Assembly: GCA_004010935.1 (NCBI GenBank)
Contig: CP026511.1
Span: 1,054,001 to 1,118,000, forward strand
DNA length: 64,000 nt
Direction: 5' to 3'
DNA from: Pseudomonadaceae bacterium SI-3
Lineage (GTDB): Bacteria; Pseudomonadota; Gammaproteobacteria; Pseudomonadales; Pseudomonadaceae
The notes under the pieces are model-generated. The model saw nothing but the letters and a program-made list of their open reading frames with translations, did not search any database and was not told the DNA's origin. Below are positions 45,623 to 55,717 of the stretch, piece after piece; the stretch's first letter is position 1, and each line of letters begins with the position of its first letter. A program made the translations under genes and the position numbers.

Positions 45623-46210
45623 TCAGACTGGAAGCATGCCGCTCAAGCTCAGCGCCTGATACACGGCGTACAGTGCCAAGCCGGCAAAGCCGACGGCGGC
45701 GATTCGGCGGATCAGAGTGAGGGGCATGCGATCGGCAGCGAAATTGCCGGCCAGTACCACCGGCACATTGGCGATCAGCATGCCCAGAGTGGTGCCGATA
45801 ATCACAAGGATGAAGTCGGGATACTGGGCGGCAAGCATGACGGTCGCGACCTGCGTCTTATCGCCCATTTCTGCGAGGAAGAACGCGATCAGCGTCGCCA
45901 CGAATGGGCCGAAGCGTCGCCCGCGAGAAGCTTCTTCTTCCTCGAGCTTGTCGGGGACCAGCGTCCACAATGCGACGGCGGCGAAGGATGCGGCGAGAAT
46001 CCAGCTGAGTACGGCGGGTGAGACCAGCGATGAAACCCAGTTGCCGATGGCGCCGGCAGCCGCATGATTGACCAGCGTAGCCACCACGATGCCCCAGATG
46101 ATGGGTAGCGGTCGCCGGTAGCGGGCAGCCAGCAATAGCGCGAGCAGCTGCGTTTTGTCGCCGATCTCAGCGAGTGCGACGATCAGGGTGGGGATGTAGA
46201 ACGATTCCAA
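45623..46210 (-). CDS. UPF0016/TMEM165 (GDT1) family Mn2+ exporter candidate
   Basis: A 195-residue inner-membrane protein with the two hallmark repeats E-x-G-D-K-T: ALAEIGDKTQLLALLLAA and FLAEMGDKTQVATVMLAA. About six transmembrane helices flank them. Bacterial members (MneA in Vibrio, Mnx in Xanthomonas) export manganese. Upstream on the minus strand lies a yybP-ykoY-type RNA, the Mn2+ riboswitch, which strongly supports the same role here. No partner gene is coupled. Confidence 0.9.
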   Translation of the reverse strand: MESFYIPTLIVALAEIGDKTQLLALLLAARYRRPLPIIWGIVVATLVNHAAAGAIGNWVSSLVSPAVLSWILAASFAAVALWTLVPDKLEEEEASRGRRFGPFVATLIAFFLAEMGDKTQVATVMLAAQYPDFILVIIGTTLGMLIANVPVVLAGNFAADRMPLTLIRRIAAVGFAGLALYAVYQALSLSGMLPV

Positions 46211-46284
46211 CGGACTTCCTTGCGGGGGCGGGTCGACTAATCACCATGACACGCACCGCCTGCCCGCCCCGGGTCAGGTGTACG

Positions 46285-46425
46285 TGTCATGGGTCTTGTC
46301 AAACCGAGCGCTGCTGCCGAAGCAGCATGCGCGGGTCGCGTGCGCCATGGTCTGTTGACCAAGTATGTTGACGCATGCCGGGCGGGCTGGGTGCTCGCCG
46401 GAGACTACTCCCCCAGGACGGGCGC
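46285..46425 (-). promoter_or_regulatory. yybP-ykoY family Mn2+ riboswitch
   Basis: On the minus strand the region reads GGGGGAGTAG near 46405-46414, then GTCAACATACTTGG (46358-46371), CATGGCGCACGCGACC (about 46335-46350) and TTTGACAAGACC (46291-46303). These are the conserved positions of the Mn2+-sensing yybP-ykoY motif. An 8-bp pair ATGACACG/CGTGTCAT lies between it and the exporter start, likely the expression platform. The exact folding was not computed. Confidence 0.85.
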
Positions 46426-46460
46426 GAGTTTGCCCGCGCATGGCGCGTTGTGCAAGTCGG

Positions 46461-47459
46461 TCAGGCACGCTGCGCGCGGTAAATGCGGAAGCCGTCGGCA
46501 GTGATCAGCGTTTCGCAGCGGCCCAGATGAGCTTCGATCAGCGGGGGATACTTCAGAAATGCATTGGCCACCAGCCTTAGCTCACCACCGGGCCGGATGT
46601 GACTGGCGGCACGTTGCAGCAATGCTTCGCTGGCCTCGTAGTGGGTGTGTACACCCTGGTGAAACGGCGGGTTGCTGACGATCGCCGCGCAGTCTTCTGG
46701 AGCGGCGTCGATACCGTCGCCAGCGATTACCTGAGCCTGTAGCCCATTGGCGGCGAGGGTCATGCGACTGCTTTCGACAGCGAACGCATCGACATCCAAC
46801 ATCACCACTTCGCTCTCTGGATAACGTTTTTTCAGTGAGGCGCCAACGATGCCGGCGCCGCAGCCGAAATCCAGCAGCTTACCGGCGGGCAGTCCATCGA
46901 GTTGATCCAGCAACAGGGCGGTTCCGCGATCGAGACGACCGTGACTGAACACGCCTGGCAAGCTGATGATCTGCAGCGGTCCGTCCGCAAGCGAGAGCTC
47001 GAAGCGTTGAGCCAGGGTCGGCAGTTCTGGAGCCGGTGGGCTGTTTGTGACCTTGACCTGCCAGAGCTGGCAGTGCCGCGCACTATCGAGCTTCCGCGCT
47101 TCGCCGAATGGGGTCAGTTGCTTCGCGGCGCGTTCCACGCCTGCGCGTTTCTCACCCACTAGATACAGCAAACGGCCCGGCAGTCTGGCAGCCAGTGCAT
47201 TCAGCAGGTAGTCGGTCAGTTCTCGTGACTTGGGCAGAAACAGCACGGCACTATCGAATGGGGCCGTGGGCGGTTCGACACCAAATGTGCAACGACCGGC
47301 GAAACGAGTCTGCAGGCTGTGCTGTACTCCGGCGTGCCAGCTCCAGCCGATGGCGCCCGGTAACTGTCCAAGCAGATCGTCAGCCGGTAGCCCGGCGAGC
47401 AGCAGGTCACCACTGAACAGTTCAGCCTGGCGCAGCAGTACTTCGCTTCGAGGATCCAT
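46461..47459 (-). CDS. rsmC: 16S rRNA (guanine(1207)-N(2))-methyltransferase
   Basis: Methylates G1207 of 16S rRNA. The start is the ATG at 47459 ([15 protein letters not shown]), giving 332 residues. The N-terminal pseudo-methyltransferase half is followed by a SAM domain with [28 protein letters not shown] and the catalytic [16 protein letters not shown] (NPPF). Fusion of an inactive and an active half is typical of RsmC. It is upstream of the riboswitch-controlled exporter on the same strand. Confidence 0.9.
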   Translation of the reverse strand: MDPRSEVLLRQAELFSGDLLLAGLPADDLLGQLPGAIGWSWHAGVQHSLQTRFAGRCTFGVEPPTAPFDSAVLFLPKSRELTDYLLNALAARLPGRLLYLVGEKRAGVERAAKQLTPFGEARKLDSARHCQLWQVKVTNSPPAPELPTLAQRFELSLADGPLQIISLPGVFSHGRLDRGTALLLDQLDGLPAGKLLDFGCGAGIVGASLKKRYPESEVVMLDVDAFAVESSRMTLAANGLQAQVIAGDGIDAAPEDCAAIVSNPPFHQGVHTHYEASEALLQRAASHIRPGGELRLVANAFLKYPPLIEAHLGRCETLITADGFRIYRAQRA

Positions 47460-47510
47460 GATGCCTCCGGACAAAAGCTGGCGAGCTTACCAGCCTTGTC
47501 CCCGGCTGCA

Positions 47511-47534
47511 GAAGCGTCAGCCCACCTGACGCTT
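47511..47534 (-). terminator. Hairpin overlapping the hydroxyacid dehydrogenase stop
   Basis: GAAGCGTCAG (47511-47520) and CTGACGCTTC (47525-47534), a perfect 10-bp stem around the stop codon at 47517. No strong T-run, so it may only slow polymerase. Confidence 0.5.
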
Positions 47535-48479
47535 CGGGGTACCAGCGAAGAAGGCTTCGGCATTCTCACGCAGCTGGCCCACGATGCGCTGTCTGGCTTC
47601 GCGACTTCCCCAGGCACTGTGGGGCGTCACGATCAGGCGCGGTACGTCTGCAGCCAGCAGCGGGTTATCGTTGCTGGGGGGCTCGCTGATCAGCACATCC
47701 GTGGCGGCACCGCCCAGGTGGCCGCTACGCAGGGTGTCTGCCAGCGCTTGCTCGTCGATCAGACCGCCACGGGCGGTATTGATGATAAATGCCGAAGGTT
47801 TCATTAGCTGCAATTCGCGAGCGCCGATGAGGTTGCGCGTCTGATCGGTGAGCGGGCAGTGCAGGGTCAGGGCGTCAATCTGCGGTAGCAGCTCATCCAG
47901 CTCCAGCCGGTCCGGGCGAGGCGGGCGCCCGGGCAGGTTGCCGACCAGCACACGCATGCCCAGCGCTTCGGCGAGCTTGCCCACGGCACCCCCCAGCTCA
48001 CCGTGACCGAGCACGCCGAGGGTCTTGCCGGCCAACTCGATAATGGGAAAATCTAGCAGGCAGAACTGCCCGCTTTCCTGCCAGCGGCCACGGGCGACGG
48101 CGGCTTGATAATCGGGTAGTCGTGTGGCCAGCGCGAGCAGTAGCATCAAGGTGTGCTGCGCCACGGTGGCCGTGCCGTACGCTTGGCAGTTGCAGACGGC
48201 GATCCCTCGCTGCTTGGCAGCAGCCAGATCAATGTTGTTGACACCGGTAGCCGCTACCAGAATCAATTTCAGGTCCGGGCAGGCGGCGAGCGTGGCATCG
48301 CTCAAGGCGACCTTGTTGACGATGGCGACTTCAGCGCCCTCCAGTCGGTCGACGATTTGCGTTTCGCTGGTCTGCGTATGGCAGGTCAGCTCAGCAAAGG
48401 CGGACTGCAAGGGGGCCAGGTCCAGATCGCCCTGATCGAGGGGGGATAAATCGAGGAATACAGCGCGGTACTTGCTCAT
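47517..48479 (-). CDS. D-2-hydroxyacid dehydrogenase (hydroxypyruvate/glyoxylate reductase type)
   Basis: NAD(P)-dependent 2-hydroxyacid dehydrogenase, 320 residues. The coenzyme fold has LGVLGHGELGGAVG; the catalytic residues lie in NTARGGLIDE (Arg), ATDVLISEPP (Glu) and VTPHSAWGS (His). Members reduce glyoxylate, hydroxypyruvate or pyruvate; this one resembles glycerate dehydrogenase (HprA) but the substrate is not fixed by sequence. It is divergent from the LysE exporter gene. Confidence 0.88.
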   Translation of the reverse strand: MSKYRAVFLDLSPLDQGDLDLAPLQSAFAELTCHTQTSETQIVDRLEGAEVAIVNKVALSDATLAACPDLKLILVAATGVNNIDLAAAKQRGIAVCNCQAYGTATVAQHTLMLLLALATRLPDYQAAVARGRWQESGQFCLLDFPIIELAGKTLGVLGHGELGGAVGKLAEALGMRVLVGNLPGRPPRPDRLELDELLPQIDALTLHCPLTDQTRNLIGARELQLMKPSAFIINTARGGLIDEQALADTLRSGHLGGAATDVLISEPPSNDNPLLAADVPRLIVTPHSAWGSREARQRIVGQLRENAEAFFAGTPKRQVG

Positions 48480-48540
48480 GGACTTTACTCGTATGAATCA
48501 GTGGGCGAATGTTCCGCCCTGGGAATAACGGAGTCGCTAG

Positions 48541-49170
48541 ATGTACTGGATCGAATTTCTCACCGTGGCGCTGGTTCACTTGCTCGCTGTCGCCAGTCCT
48601 GGTCCGGACTTCGCGGTCGTCGTGCGTGAAAGCGTGGCTCGCGGTCAGCGCAGCGGCAGTTGGACGGCCATCGGTGTAGGCAGCGGCATCTTGCTGCACG
48701 TGGGTTATTCATTGCTCGGGATTGGTCTGATCGTCTCGCAGTCGATCATGCTGTTCAACCTGTTCAAGTGGTTAGCGGCCGGCTACCTGTTCTATCTCGG
48801 TTTTCAAGCACTGCGGGCCAAGCCCGTCGCGGTCGGCAATCTTGCATCATCCGCCTCCAGTGTTGCGCTTCCTCGACGCCGCGCTTTTACCGTTGGGTTC
48901 GTTACCAACGGCTTGAATCCCAAGGCGACATTGTTCTTTCTGTCCCTATTCACCGTGGTTATCGACCCCCATACCCCGCTCGCCGTTCAGGCGGCCTATG
49001 GGTTATATCTGGCATGCGCCACTGGGTTGTGGTTCTGCCTGGTGGCCTGGTTGTTCAGCCGCGAGCGCGTACGGGCCGGTTTTGCTCGCATGGGGCACTG
49101 GTTTGACCGCGTCACGGGCGCTGTATTGATTGGTCTTGGCGTTCGGCTGGCGGCAAGCGAGATCGCCTGA
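48541..49170 (+). CDS. LysE/RhtB family exporter
   Basis: A 209-residue inner-membrane amino-acid or metabolite exporter. The N-terminus VHLLAVASPGPDFAVVVRESVARGQRSGSW is the LysE consensus, followed by LFKWLAAGYLFYLGFQALR and the GFVTNGLNPKATLFFLSLF block. About six helices. The exported compound is unknown. It is divergent from the dehydrogenase, with 61 bases between starts. Confidence 0.9.
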   Translation: MYWIEFLTVALVHLLAVASPGPDFAVVVRESVARGQRSGSWTAIGVGSGILLHVGYSLLGIGLIVSQSIMLFNLFKWLAAGYLFYLGFQALRAKPVAVGNLASSASSVALPRRRAFTVGFVTNGLNPKATLFFLSLFTVVIDPHTPLAVQAAYGLYLACATGLWFCLVAWLFSRERVRAGFARMGHWFDRVTGAVLIGLGVRLAASEIA

Positions 49171-49323
49171 TCGGCCGAGCCGGTCCTTGCGTGAACTTTG
49201 TCTCCGCAGGTTGAACAACTGTGCAGCCAGATGTCCGAAGAGGACAGCGGTACGGCCAGGTCGCGCTAGCGGCCTGCGCCAACAGCTAGCGAGCGTCTCA
49301 TAACATCTATAACAGGAAGCCCT

Positions 49324-51006
49324 ATGTTGCAGACACGAGTGATCAAACCCGCCGCCAACGCCTACCAGTACCCCCTGTTGATCAAGAGCCTGCTGTTGTC
49401 GGGGCAGCGCTACGAGCGCACCCGCGAGATCGTCTATCGCGATCAACTGCGTTTCGACTATCGCACCCTCGGCGAGCGCATTGCCCGGCTTGCCAACGTG
49501 CTGACCAACGCGGGAGTAAAGGCGGGTGACACGGTGGCGGTGATGGATTGGGACAGCCATCGCTACCTCGAATGTATGTTTGCGATTCCGATGATCGGGG
49601 CGGTGGTTCATACCATCAACGTGCGGCTATCGCCCGAGCAGATTCTTTACACCATGAATCATGCTGAGGACCGCTTCGTTCTCGTCAATAGCGAGTTCGC
49701 GCCGCTGTACCACGCAATCGCCGGGCAGCTGACAACGGTCGACAAGACATTGCTGATCACCGATGCCGACGACAAGCAGTGCGATTTGCCTAACTGCATC
49801 GGTGAGTACGAGAGCTTGCTGGCGGCCGCCGAGGCCAAGTACGACTTCCCGGATTTTGACGAAAACTCGGTGGCGACCACGTTCTACACCACCGGTACCA
49901 CCGGTGACCCCAAGGGCGTCTATTTCACGCACCGTCAGCTAGTTCTGCACACGCTGGCCGGTGCGGTGACGGTCGGCTGTCGCGAGAACCCTCAGCTGAT
50001 GGCGGCGGGCGACGTGTATATGCCGATTACGCCGATGTTCCACGTGCACGCCTGGGGTTTGCCCTATGTGGCGACGATGTTGGGCCTCAAGCAGGTTTAT
50101 CCGGGGCGCTATGATCCGGAGCTGCTGATCGAGCTCTGGCGTCGAGAGAAGGTCACCTTTTCTCATTGCGTACCGACCATCGTGCAGATGCTGCTCAAAG
50201 CCAAGGCGGCGCAGGGCACCGACTTCGGCGGCTGGAAGATCACCATCGGCGGCAGTGCGCTCACCCGCGGCCTTTACGAGTCGGCTCGGGCATGTGGCAT
50301 GCAATTGGTGGCGGCGTATGGGATGTCGGAAACCTGCCCATTGATTTCCGGCGCCCATATCAACGACGAGCTGCGCAACGCCAGTGAGGACGAACAGACC
50401 ACCTATCGCCTCAAGGCCGGGATCCCGGTGGTGCTGGTCGACGCCGCAATCCAGGCGGCTGACGGCAGTTTTCTTCCGGCCGATGGCGTGTCCCAAGGTG
50501 AGCTGGTGCTTCGGGCCCCCTGGCTGACGCAGGGCTATGCGGGCAATCCGGAGAAGAGCGAAGAGCTGTGGGCGGGCGGTTGGCTGCATACCGGTGACGT
50601 GGCCACCCTCGACGAAATGGGCAACATCGACATTCGTGACCGCATCAAGGACGTCATCAAGACGGGCGGTGAGTGGATTTCATCCTTGGCGCTGGAAGGT
50701 CTGATCAGTCGGCACGATGCCGTGCGCGACGTGGCGGTGGTAGGCGTGCCAGATGAGCGCTGGGGCGAACGACCCTTCGCCTTGCTGGTGCTCTGTGAAG
50801 GCAAGCAGCTAGACGCGCGCGCATTGCAAGCGTTCCTTGAGCCAGCAGTTGAGCAGGGGCAGCTCAACAAATGGGCGATTCCGCAGCAGATCGCCGTCGT
50901 CGAGGATATTCCCAAGACCAGCGTCGGTAAGCTTGATAAGAAGCGTATCCGTTTGGACATCGCACGTTGGCTGGAAGACGGCAGTAGCGCCATCTCTTCG
51001 GTGTAG
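49324..51006 (+). CDS. Acyl-CoA ligase (AlkK-like fatty acid--CoA ligase)
   Basis: ANL-superfamily enzyme that makes acyl-CoA through an acyl-adenylate. The 560 residues contain the P-loop TFYTTGTTGDPKGVYFTH, the PMFHVHAW block, AYGMSETCP, GWLHTGDVATLDEMGNIDIRDRIKDVIKTGGEW, and the C-terminal TSVGKLDKK lysine. The length and blocks resemble medium-chain ligases such as AlkK. Chain-length preference is inference. Confidence 0.88.
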   Translation: MLQTRVIKPAANAYQYPLLIKSLLLSGQRYERTREIVYRDQLRFDYRTLGERIARLANVLTNAGVKAGDTVAVMDWDSHRYLECMFAIPMIGAVVHTINVRLSPEQILYTMNHAEDRFVLVNSEFAPLYHAIAGQLTTVDKTLLITDADDKQCDLPNCIGEYESLLAAAEAKYDFPDFDENSVATTFYTTGTTGDPKGVYFTHRQLVLHTLAGAVTVGCRENPQLMAAGDVYMPITPMFHVHAWGLPYVATMLGLKQVYPGRYDPELLIELWRREKVTFSHCVPTIVQMLLKAKAAQGTDFGGWKITIGGSALTRGLYESARACGMQLVAAYGMSETCPLISGAHINDELRNASEDEQTTYRLKAGIPVVLVDAAIQAADGSFLPADGVSQGELVLRAPWLTQGYAGNPEKSEELWAGGWLHTGDVATLDEMGNIDIRDRIKDVIKTGGEWISSLALEGLISRHDAVRDVAVVGVPDERWGERPFALLVLCEGKQLDARALQAFLEPAVEQGQLNKWAIPQQIAVVEDIPKTSVGKLDKKRIRLDIARWLEDGSSAISSV

Positions 51007-51193
51007 GTTTGGCTGTTCTGGCTCGACTAGTAGTCGCCTCGGGGCGAAACACGGTCGAGCTTGGCTTCCTGTGCTTGAGCTCACGGCTTCGTCGGGACGC
51101 TCCGGTTCTGCGGGCGGACGGGTGTTACTCTAGCGACGAATTTCCAGCCTGTGCGTTCGGCAGGTTGGCGTCCCGTAGATGAAGGAAGTAAAC

Positions 51194-51850
51194 ATGAAAT
51201 CGATCAGTAACCTGACCGCACTTGCCGCCACCCTTGCGCTGCTGGTTGGCTGTACCAACAATCCTTATACCGGCGAGCGCGAAGCTGGCAAGGCCGGCAT
51301 TTATGGCGGCATCGGTGCGGTCAGTGGTGCGGTAATCGGCGCAGCAACCTCCAGCAAAAAGGACCGTGCCAAAGGCGCGTTGATCGGCGCCACCGTCGGT
51401 GGGGCCGCTGGCGGAGGCTATGGTTACTACGTCGATACCCAGGAAGCCAAGTTGCGCCAGACGTTGCAGGGCACAGGCGTACAAGTGCAGCGCCAAGGCG
51501 ATAACCTGACGCTGATCATGCCCGGCAACATTACCTTTGCAAGCAATTCAGCTGACATTTCCAGTAGCTTCTATCCGACGCTTAATTCACTGGTTCAAGT
51601 GTTCAAAGAGTTCAATAAGAACGGTGTCGACATCATCGGCCATACCGACAGTACCGGCTCGCAGCAACTGAATCAGGACCTTTCAAATCGCCGCGCGCGT
51701 AGCGTTGCCAATTATCTGGAAGGCAACGGCGTGCCTGGTTCACGTATCTCATCTTATGGTGCCGGGTCGAGCCAGCCGATCGCCAGCAACGATACCGCTG
51801 CTGGGCGCGCACAGAACCGTCGTGTAGAGATTAATCTGCGCCCACTGTAA
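51194..51850 (+). CDS. OmpA-family lipoprotein (YiaD-like)
   Basis: A 218-residue outer-membrane lipoprotein from the ATG at 51194 (MKSISNLTALAATLALLVGC), with GAAGGAAG before it; the lipobox is LVGC. A glycine-zipper stretch (AGIYGGIGAVSGAVIGA; GALIGATVGGAAGGG) follows, then the peptidoglycan-binding OmpA domain with IIGHTDSTGSQQLNQDLSNRRARSVANYL and NRRVEINLRP. It should tether the outer membrane to the wall. A hairpin terminator follows. Confidence 0.92.
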   Translation: MKSISNLTALAATLALLVGCTNNPYTGEREAGKAGIYGGIGAVSGAVIGAATSSKKDRAKGALIGATVGGAAGGGYGYYVDTQEAKLRQTLQGTGVQVQRQGDNLTLIMPGNITFASNSADISSSFYPTLNSLVQVFKEFNKNGVDIIGHTDSTGSQQLNQDLSNRRARSVANYLEGNGVPGSRISSYGAGSSQPIASNDTAAGRAQNRRVEINLRPL

Positions 51851-51859
51851 GCGGCTAAG

Positions 51860-51889
51860 CGCAAGCGAGACTGCCAGTGCTCGCTTGCG
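51860..51889 (+). terminator. Terminator of the OmpA-like gene
   Basis: CGCAAGCGAG (51860-51869) pairs with CTCGCTTGCG (51880-51889), a 10-base loop between, followed by TCATTT. Confidence 0.65.
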
Positions 51890-52002
51890 TCATTTGCGTG
51901 GCGTCAGCTTTACGGCTGATTGTCGCCTCTATTGAACCTCTGAACGATCTACGACTCTGAAGCTTGTGACAGCGAGCCATGTAGTGGCACTGAGGAGGTC
52001 GA

Positions 52003-55000
52003 ATGGATGATCGTTCCGCTCTCCATTCTCGTAAGCCTTGGCTGCCATTGGTAGTGACGCTGGCCCTGATGGTAGGGCTCGGAGGATGGGTTGGCTGGCA
52101 ATGGCATGTTCAGGAAATGCGGGTGCGCGCCGAGCAGGCCCAGCGATTCAATCTGGCGGTCAATGACGTTGAAAGCACTCTGCGTGAGCGTATGCGCGCG
52201 TACGAGATGGTTTTACGAGGCCTGGCGGGGCTTTTCGTCGGGAGTGATGCGGTCAGTCTGCAGGACTGGAATCGGGCTTCCGACCAGCTTCAGCTCCAGG
52301 ATTTCTACCCCGGCATCCAAGCCATTGCTCTGGCCCGCTATGCGCGCGCAGAGAACCTGAGCGTTCTGCTCGCGAAGATTCGCGAGGGAGGGCGTGATTT
52401 CCGCATCTATCCCCGGGGTGAGCGCAGCGAATACCTGATCGTGGATTACATTCATCCGCTTGATTGGCGTAACCGTCGAGTGCTGGGTTTTGACATGCTA
52501 AGTGAGGAAACGCGCAAGCAAGCCGTGATGGCCGCGCGCAACATCGGCACTCCGATGCTCACCGGCCCGTTGCGGCTCAAGCAGGAAACCGAGCAGAACG
52601 CGCAAGTAGGCATTCTGTTGTATCTCCCTCTTTACCGGGTCGGCGCCCCCATCACCACGTTGGAAGAACGCCAGGAAGCCTTTGCCGGAACCCTTCACGG
52701 TGCCTTCCGGCTAACTGACTTAATGGAGGGGGTGCTGGGTTCGCGCAGCAAGCTGTTCCAATTGCAGCTGTTCGACGCCGCCGCCCCAGACGAGCCCTTG
52801 CTGGTCGGGCGAGCGCCGGTGAGTAGCGACGCCAGCTTCCATCGCACCCGCAACATCTACATGTATGGTCGTAGCTGGCAGCTGGAAGTTGCCAGCACAC
52901 CGGAATACGAAGCCATCCTCAACCGGGTGGGCCGGGCCTTCAATCTGGCTGCTGCGCTAACTGCAGCGCTGCTGTTTTCGCTGTTGATCGGCGGCTACCT
53001 GTACTTGCGTGAACGGGCTTTGCGCAACAGCCAGACGCTTGGCGCGCAACTTCAGGAGCGCGAGGCATGGTTTCGCCAGCTGATTGAGCAGCTGCCAGTG
53101 GCAACTGTGCTTTGCAGCGATAAAGGACGGATCGAACTGGCCAACCAGAGTGCCGCTACGCTGCTTGGTAGCAGTGCTGGCCTGCTCGCTGGCGAGCGCC
53201 TCAGTCGCTACGTTCCGGGGGCCCTTGACGAGACCGTGAGCGGGCCACAACTTGAAGCCGATCAGCGGGAAAGCCAAGCGTTGCGCGAAGATGGCTCGCC
53301 GGTCCCGGTTTCGCTCAGCCTGACCAGTTTCAAGCGCGACAAGTCCGTTCACCATCTGCTCAATCTGGTCGACCTGCAGCAACGCAAGCGGGACGAAGAG
53401 CGTTTTCGCAATGTGGTCGAAGCCTCGCCAAACGCCTTTGTGCTGTTCGATCATGACGGCCGAATCGTGATGGTCAACCGCCAGACTGAGCTGCTGTTTG
53501 GTTACAACCGGCAGGAGCTGCTAGACCAGCCAGTCGAGATGTTGATTCCGGAGTCGATGCGCAAGACCTATCTAGAAGTACGGCATCGTTTCGGTCAATC
53601 CCCTGAGTCGCGTCGGCTGGGTGAAAATCGCGAGCTTTTCGGACGCCACCGGGATGGTCATCTCGTGCCTGTTGAAGTTGGCTTATCGCCACTGCGTAGC
53701 GGGGATGAGCATCTGGTGCAAGCTGTGGTGACCGACATCGCTCATCGCAAAGCTGCAGAGCGGCGACTGCGCGATCAGGCTAACGAGTTGATGGTTGCCA
53801 ATCGCTACAAGTCCGAATTCCTCGCCAACATGTCGCACGAGCTGCGCACCCCGCTGAACAGCATTCTTATCTTAAGTGATCAGCTGAGGCAGAACGCTGC
53901 GAGCAACCTGACCGAGAAGCAGGTCCGCCATGCCGACATCATTCATCGGGCCGGTCACGATCTGTTGCAGCTGATCAACGATGTACTCGATCTGGCCAAG
54001 ATCGAGGCTGGGCATATGCAGATCAAGTCGGAGCCGCTGGACCTCGGCGAGTTGCTGGCGGAGCTGGTTGCGAACCTCGAGCCTATGGCCGCCCAGAACG
54101 GGCTGACCCTCAAGGCCCGGATCGACGAGGGAGTTCCTGCTTCGCTGGTTAGTGACCGGGCCCGGCTGCAGCAGATTTTGCGAAACCTGATTACCAATGC
54201 TCTGAAGTTCACCGAGCACGGCTCCGTTGATATACACGTGTCCAGCCAGCAGGCTGAAAGCGCTGTCGATACAGAAATGCTCCAGATCTGCGTAACCGAC
54301 ACCGGCATCGGTATTGCCGAGGATCAGCACGAACGAATCTTCCAGGCCTTCCAGCAGATCGACGGCTCCATCAGTCGGCAATACGGTGGCACCGGGCTGG
54401 GGCTGGCCATAGCGCGTCAGCTTGCAGAAGTGCTCGGTGGTGGAATCCGGCTTAAAAGCGCGCCGGGCCAGGGCTCGAGTTTTACGGTCGAACTGCCCTT
54501 GAAGGTTGCCGCAACTCCAGAAATCCGCACGCTGCGGCCATTGCAGCGGCGTGGTCAGGGTGGCGGTCTGCTGATAGTCGAGGATGACGCCGATTTCGCC
54601 TCGGTAGTGGCCGAGGTGGCCCAGTCCCACGGTTTCTCCAGCGTTATCTGCGGCACCGGACAAGAAGGGCTCGATGCGCTAGCTCAGGACCATTTTGCAG
54701 CGGTGATTCTGGATGTCTTGCTGCCTGACATCAGCGGTTGGCAGGTCCACCGGGTGCTGCGAGCCGACCCCAGGCACCAGGATACGCCGGTGTACATCAT
54801 TTCCTGCGTGCCACAGCCGCAGGGCTGGTCGGATGATGGCTCACGCTACCTGATCAAACCCGTGGCTCAGTCGGAACTGGAGCGACTGTTTGTCGATCTT
54901 TCGCAGCAGGAAGGCAATTCGACTCGGCTGCTGCTGGTGGAAACCGCGCCGGATCGGCGTCGTCAGCTGCGGGAGCATTTCGAGCGGCTCGGCTACCGCG

Positions 55001-55707
55001 TCAGCGAATGCCAGCGCAGTGAAGAGGCCCGGCTGGCCTATGCTGAGCACAGCTACGCGGTGCTGATCGTCGACTTCGACCTCCCCGGCGAAGACGGGCT
55101 CGACTTGCTGGACGCGCTGGACCGCCTGCGGCCCCTGAAAGACGTCAGGGTGATCCTGACCAGTCGCGAGGCGTTATCGGAAAAGAATCTGCAGCGGCTT
55201 AAGCGTTATTCATCAGTTGCGTTGTCGAAAACAGAAGGAATGGAGCATATGGAAGATGCACTGAAGCCCGACGGGGTAGAAGCTGCAGCGTGGGCAAGGG
55301 AAGAACTGGAGCATCCCCTTTTGGGGCAGCGGGTACTATTGGTCGATGCCGACGTGCGGGCGATCTACGCCATCAGCGCCATGCTTGATGAGCAGGGGCT
55401 GCAGGTGGTGCCAGTCACAACCAGTTCCGAGGCGCTGGAGCGCTTCGATCAAGATGCCTTTGATCTTGCGCTGGTGGACCTGTCCATGCCGGATAATGGC
55501 GGTCCCGAACTGATCCGTCAGCTTAGAAACGACTATGGTTGTCAGGTGCCGATTGTGGCAATGGCGGTTGGCTCTGACACGGCTGTTTCAGAACAGAAAC
55601 TTCCGGCCGGTGCCGACGACATCCTGCTCAAGCCGGTCGACGGCACCAGGCTGGCCAAGCTGCTGCGGCGTCTGGAACGTAGTGATGGCCCTCATGCAAG
55701 TCCGTAA
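52003..55707 (+). CDS. Hybrid sensor kinase: CHASE-PAS-PAS-HisKA-HATPase-REC-REC-REC
   Basis: A 1234-residue membrane hybrid kinase. A first helix near residue 15-30 and a second near 310-330 flank a periplasmic CHASE sensor (ARYARAENL; RIYPRGERSEYLIVDYIHPLDWRN). Two PAS domains follow (about 345-460 and 470-590). HisKA has His612 in NMSHELRTPLNS; the ATPase has GTGLGLAIARQ. Three receivers carry Asp904 (VILDVLLPD), Asp1024 (LIVDFDLPG) and Asp1159 (LALVDLSMPD). There is no Hpt domain, so phosphate may be relayed elsewhere. The GGDEF-EAL gene lies just downstream. Confidence 0.93.
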   Translation: MDDRSALHSRKPWLPLVVTLALMVGLGGWVGWQWHVQEMRVRAEQAQRFNLAVNDVESTLRERMRAYEMVLRGLAGLFVGSDAVSLQDWNRASDQLQLQDFYPGIQAIALARYARAENLSVLLAKIREGGRDFRIYPRGERSEYLIVDYIHPLDWRNRRVLGFDMLSEETRKQAVMAARNIGTPMLTGPLRLKQETEQNAQVGILLYLPLYRVGAPITTLEERQEAFAGTLHGAFRLTDLMEGVLGSRSKLFQLQLFDAAAPDEPLLVGRAPVSSDASFHRTRNIYMYGRSWQLEVASTPEYEAILNRVGRAFNLAAALTAALLFSLLIGGYLYLRERALRNSQTLGAQLQEREAWFRQLIEQLPVATVLCSDKGRIELANQSAATLLGSSAGLLAGERLSRYVPGALDETVSGPQLEADQRESQALREDGSPVPVSLSLTSFKRDKSVHHLLNLVDLQQRKRDEERFRNVVEASPNAFVLFDHDGRIVMVNRQTELLFGYNRQELLDQPVEMLIPESMRKTYLEVRHRFGQSPESRRLGENRELFGRHRDGHLVPVEVGLSPLRSGDEHLVQAVVTDIAHRKAAERRLRDQANELMVANRYKSEFLANMSHELRTPLNSILILSDQLRQNAASNLTEKQVRHADIIHRAGHDLLQLINDVLDLAKIEAGHMQIKSEPLDLGELLAELVANLEPMAAQNGLTLKARIDEGVPASLVSDRARLQQILRNLITNALKFTEHGSVDIHVSSQQAESAVDTEMLQICVTDTGIGIAEDQHERIFQAFQQIDGSISRQYGGTGLGLAIARQLAEVLGGGIRLKSAPGQGSSFTVELPLKVAATPEIRTLRPLQRRGQGGGLLIVEDDADFASVVAEVAQSHGFSSVICGTGQEGLDALAQDHFAAVILDVLLPDISGWQVHRVLRADPRHQDTPVYIISCVPQPQGWSDDGSRYLIKPVAQSELERLFVDLSQQEGNSTRLLLVETAPDRRRQLREHFERLGYRVSECQRSEEARLAYAEHSYAVLIVDFDLPGEDGLDLLDALDRLRPLKDVRVILTSREALSEKNLQRLKRYSSVALSKTEGMEHMEDALKPDGVEAAAWAREELEHPLLGQRVLLVDADVRAIYAISAMLDEQGLQVVPVTTSSEALERFDQDAFDLALVDLSMPDNGGPELIRQLRNDYGCQVPIVAMAVGSDTAVSEQKLPAGADDILLKPVDGTRLAKLLRRLERSDGPHASP

Positions 55708-55717
55708 GGAGAAATGT

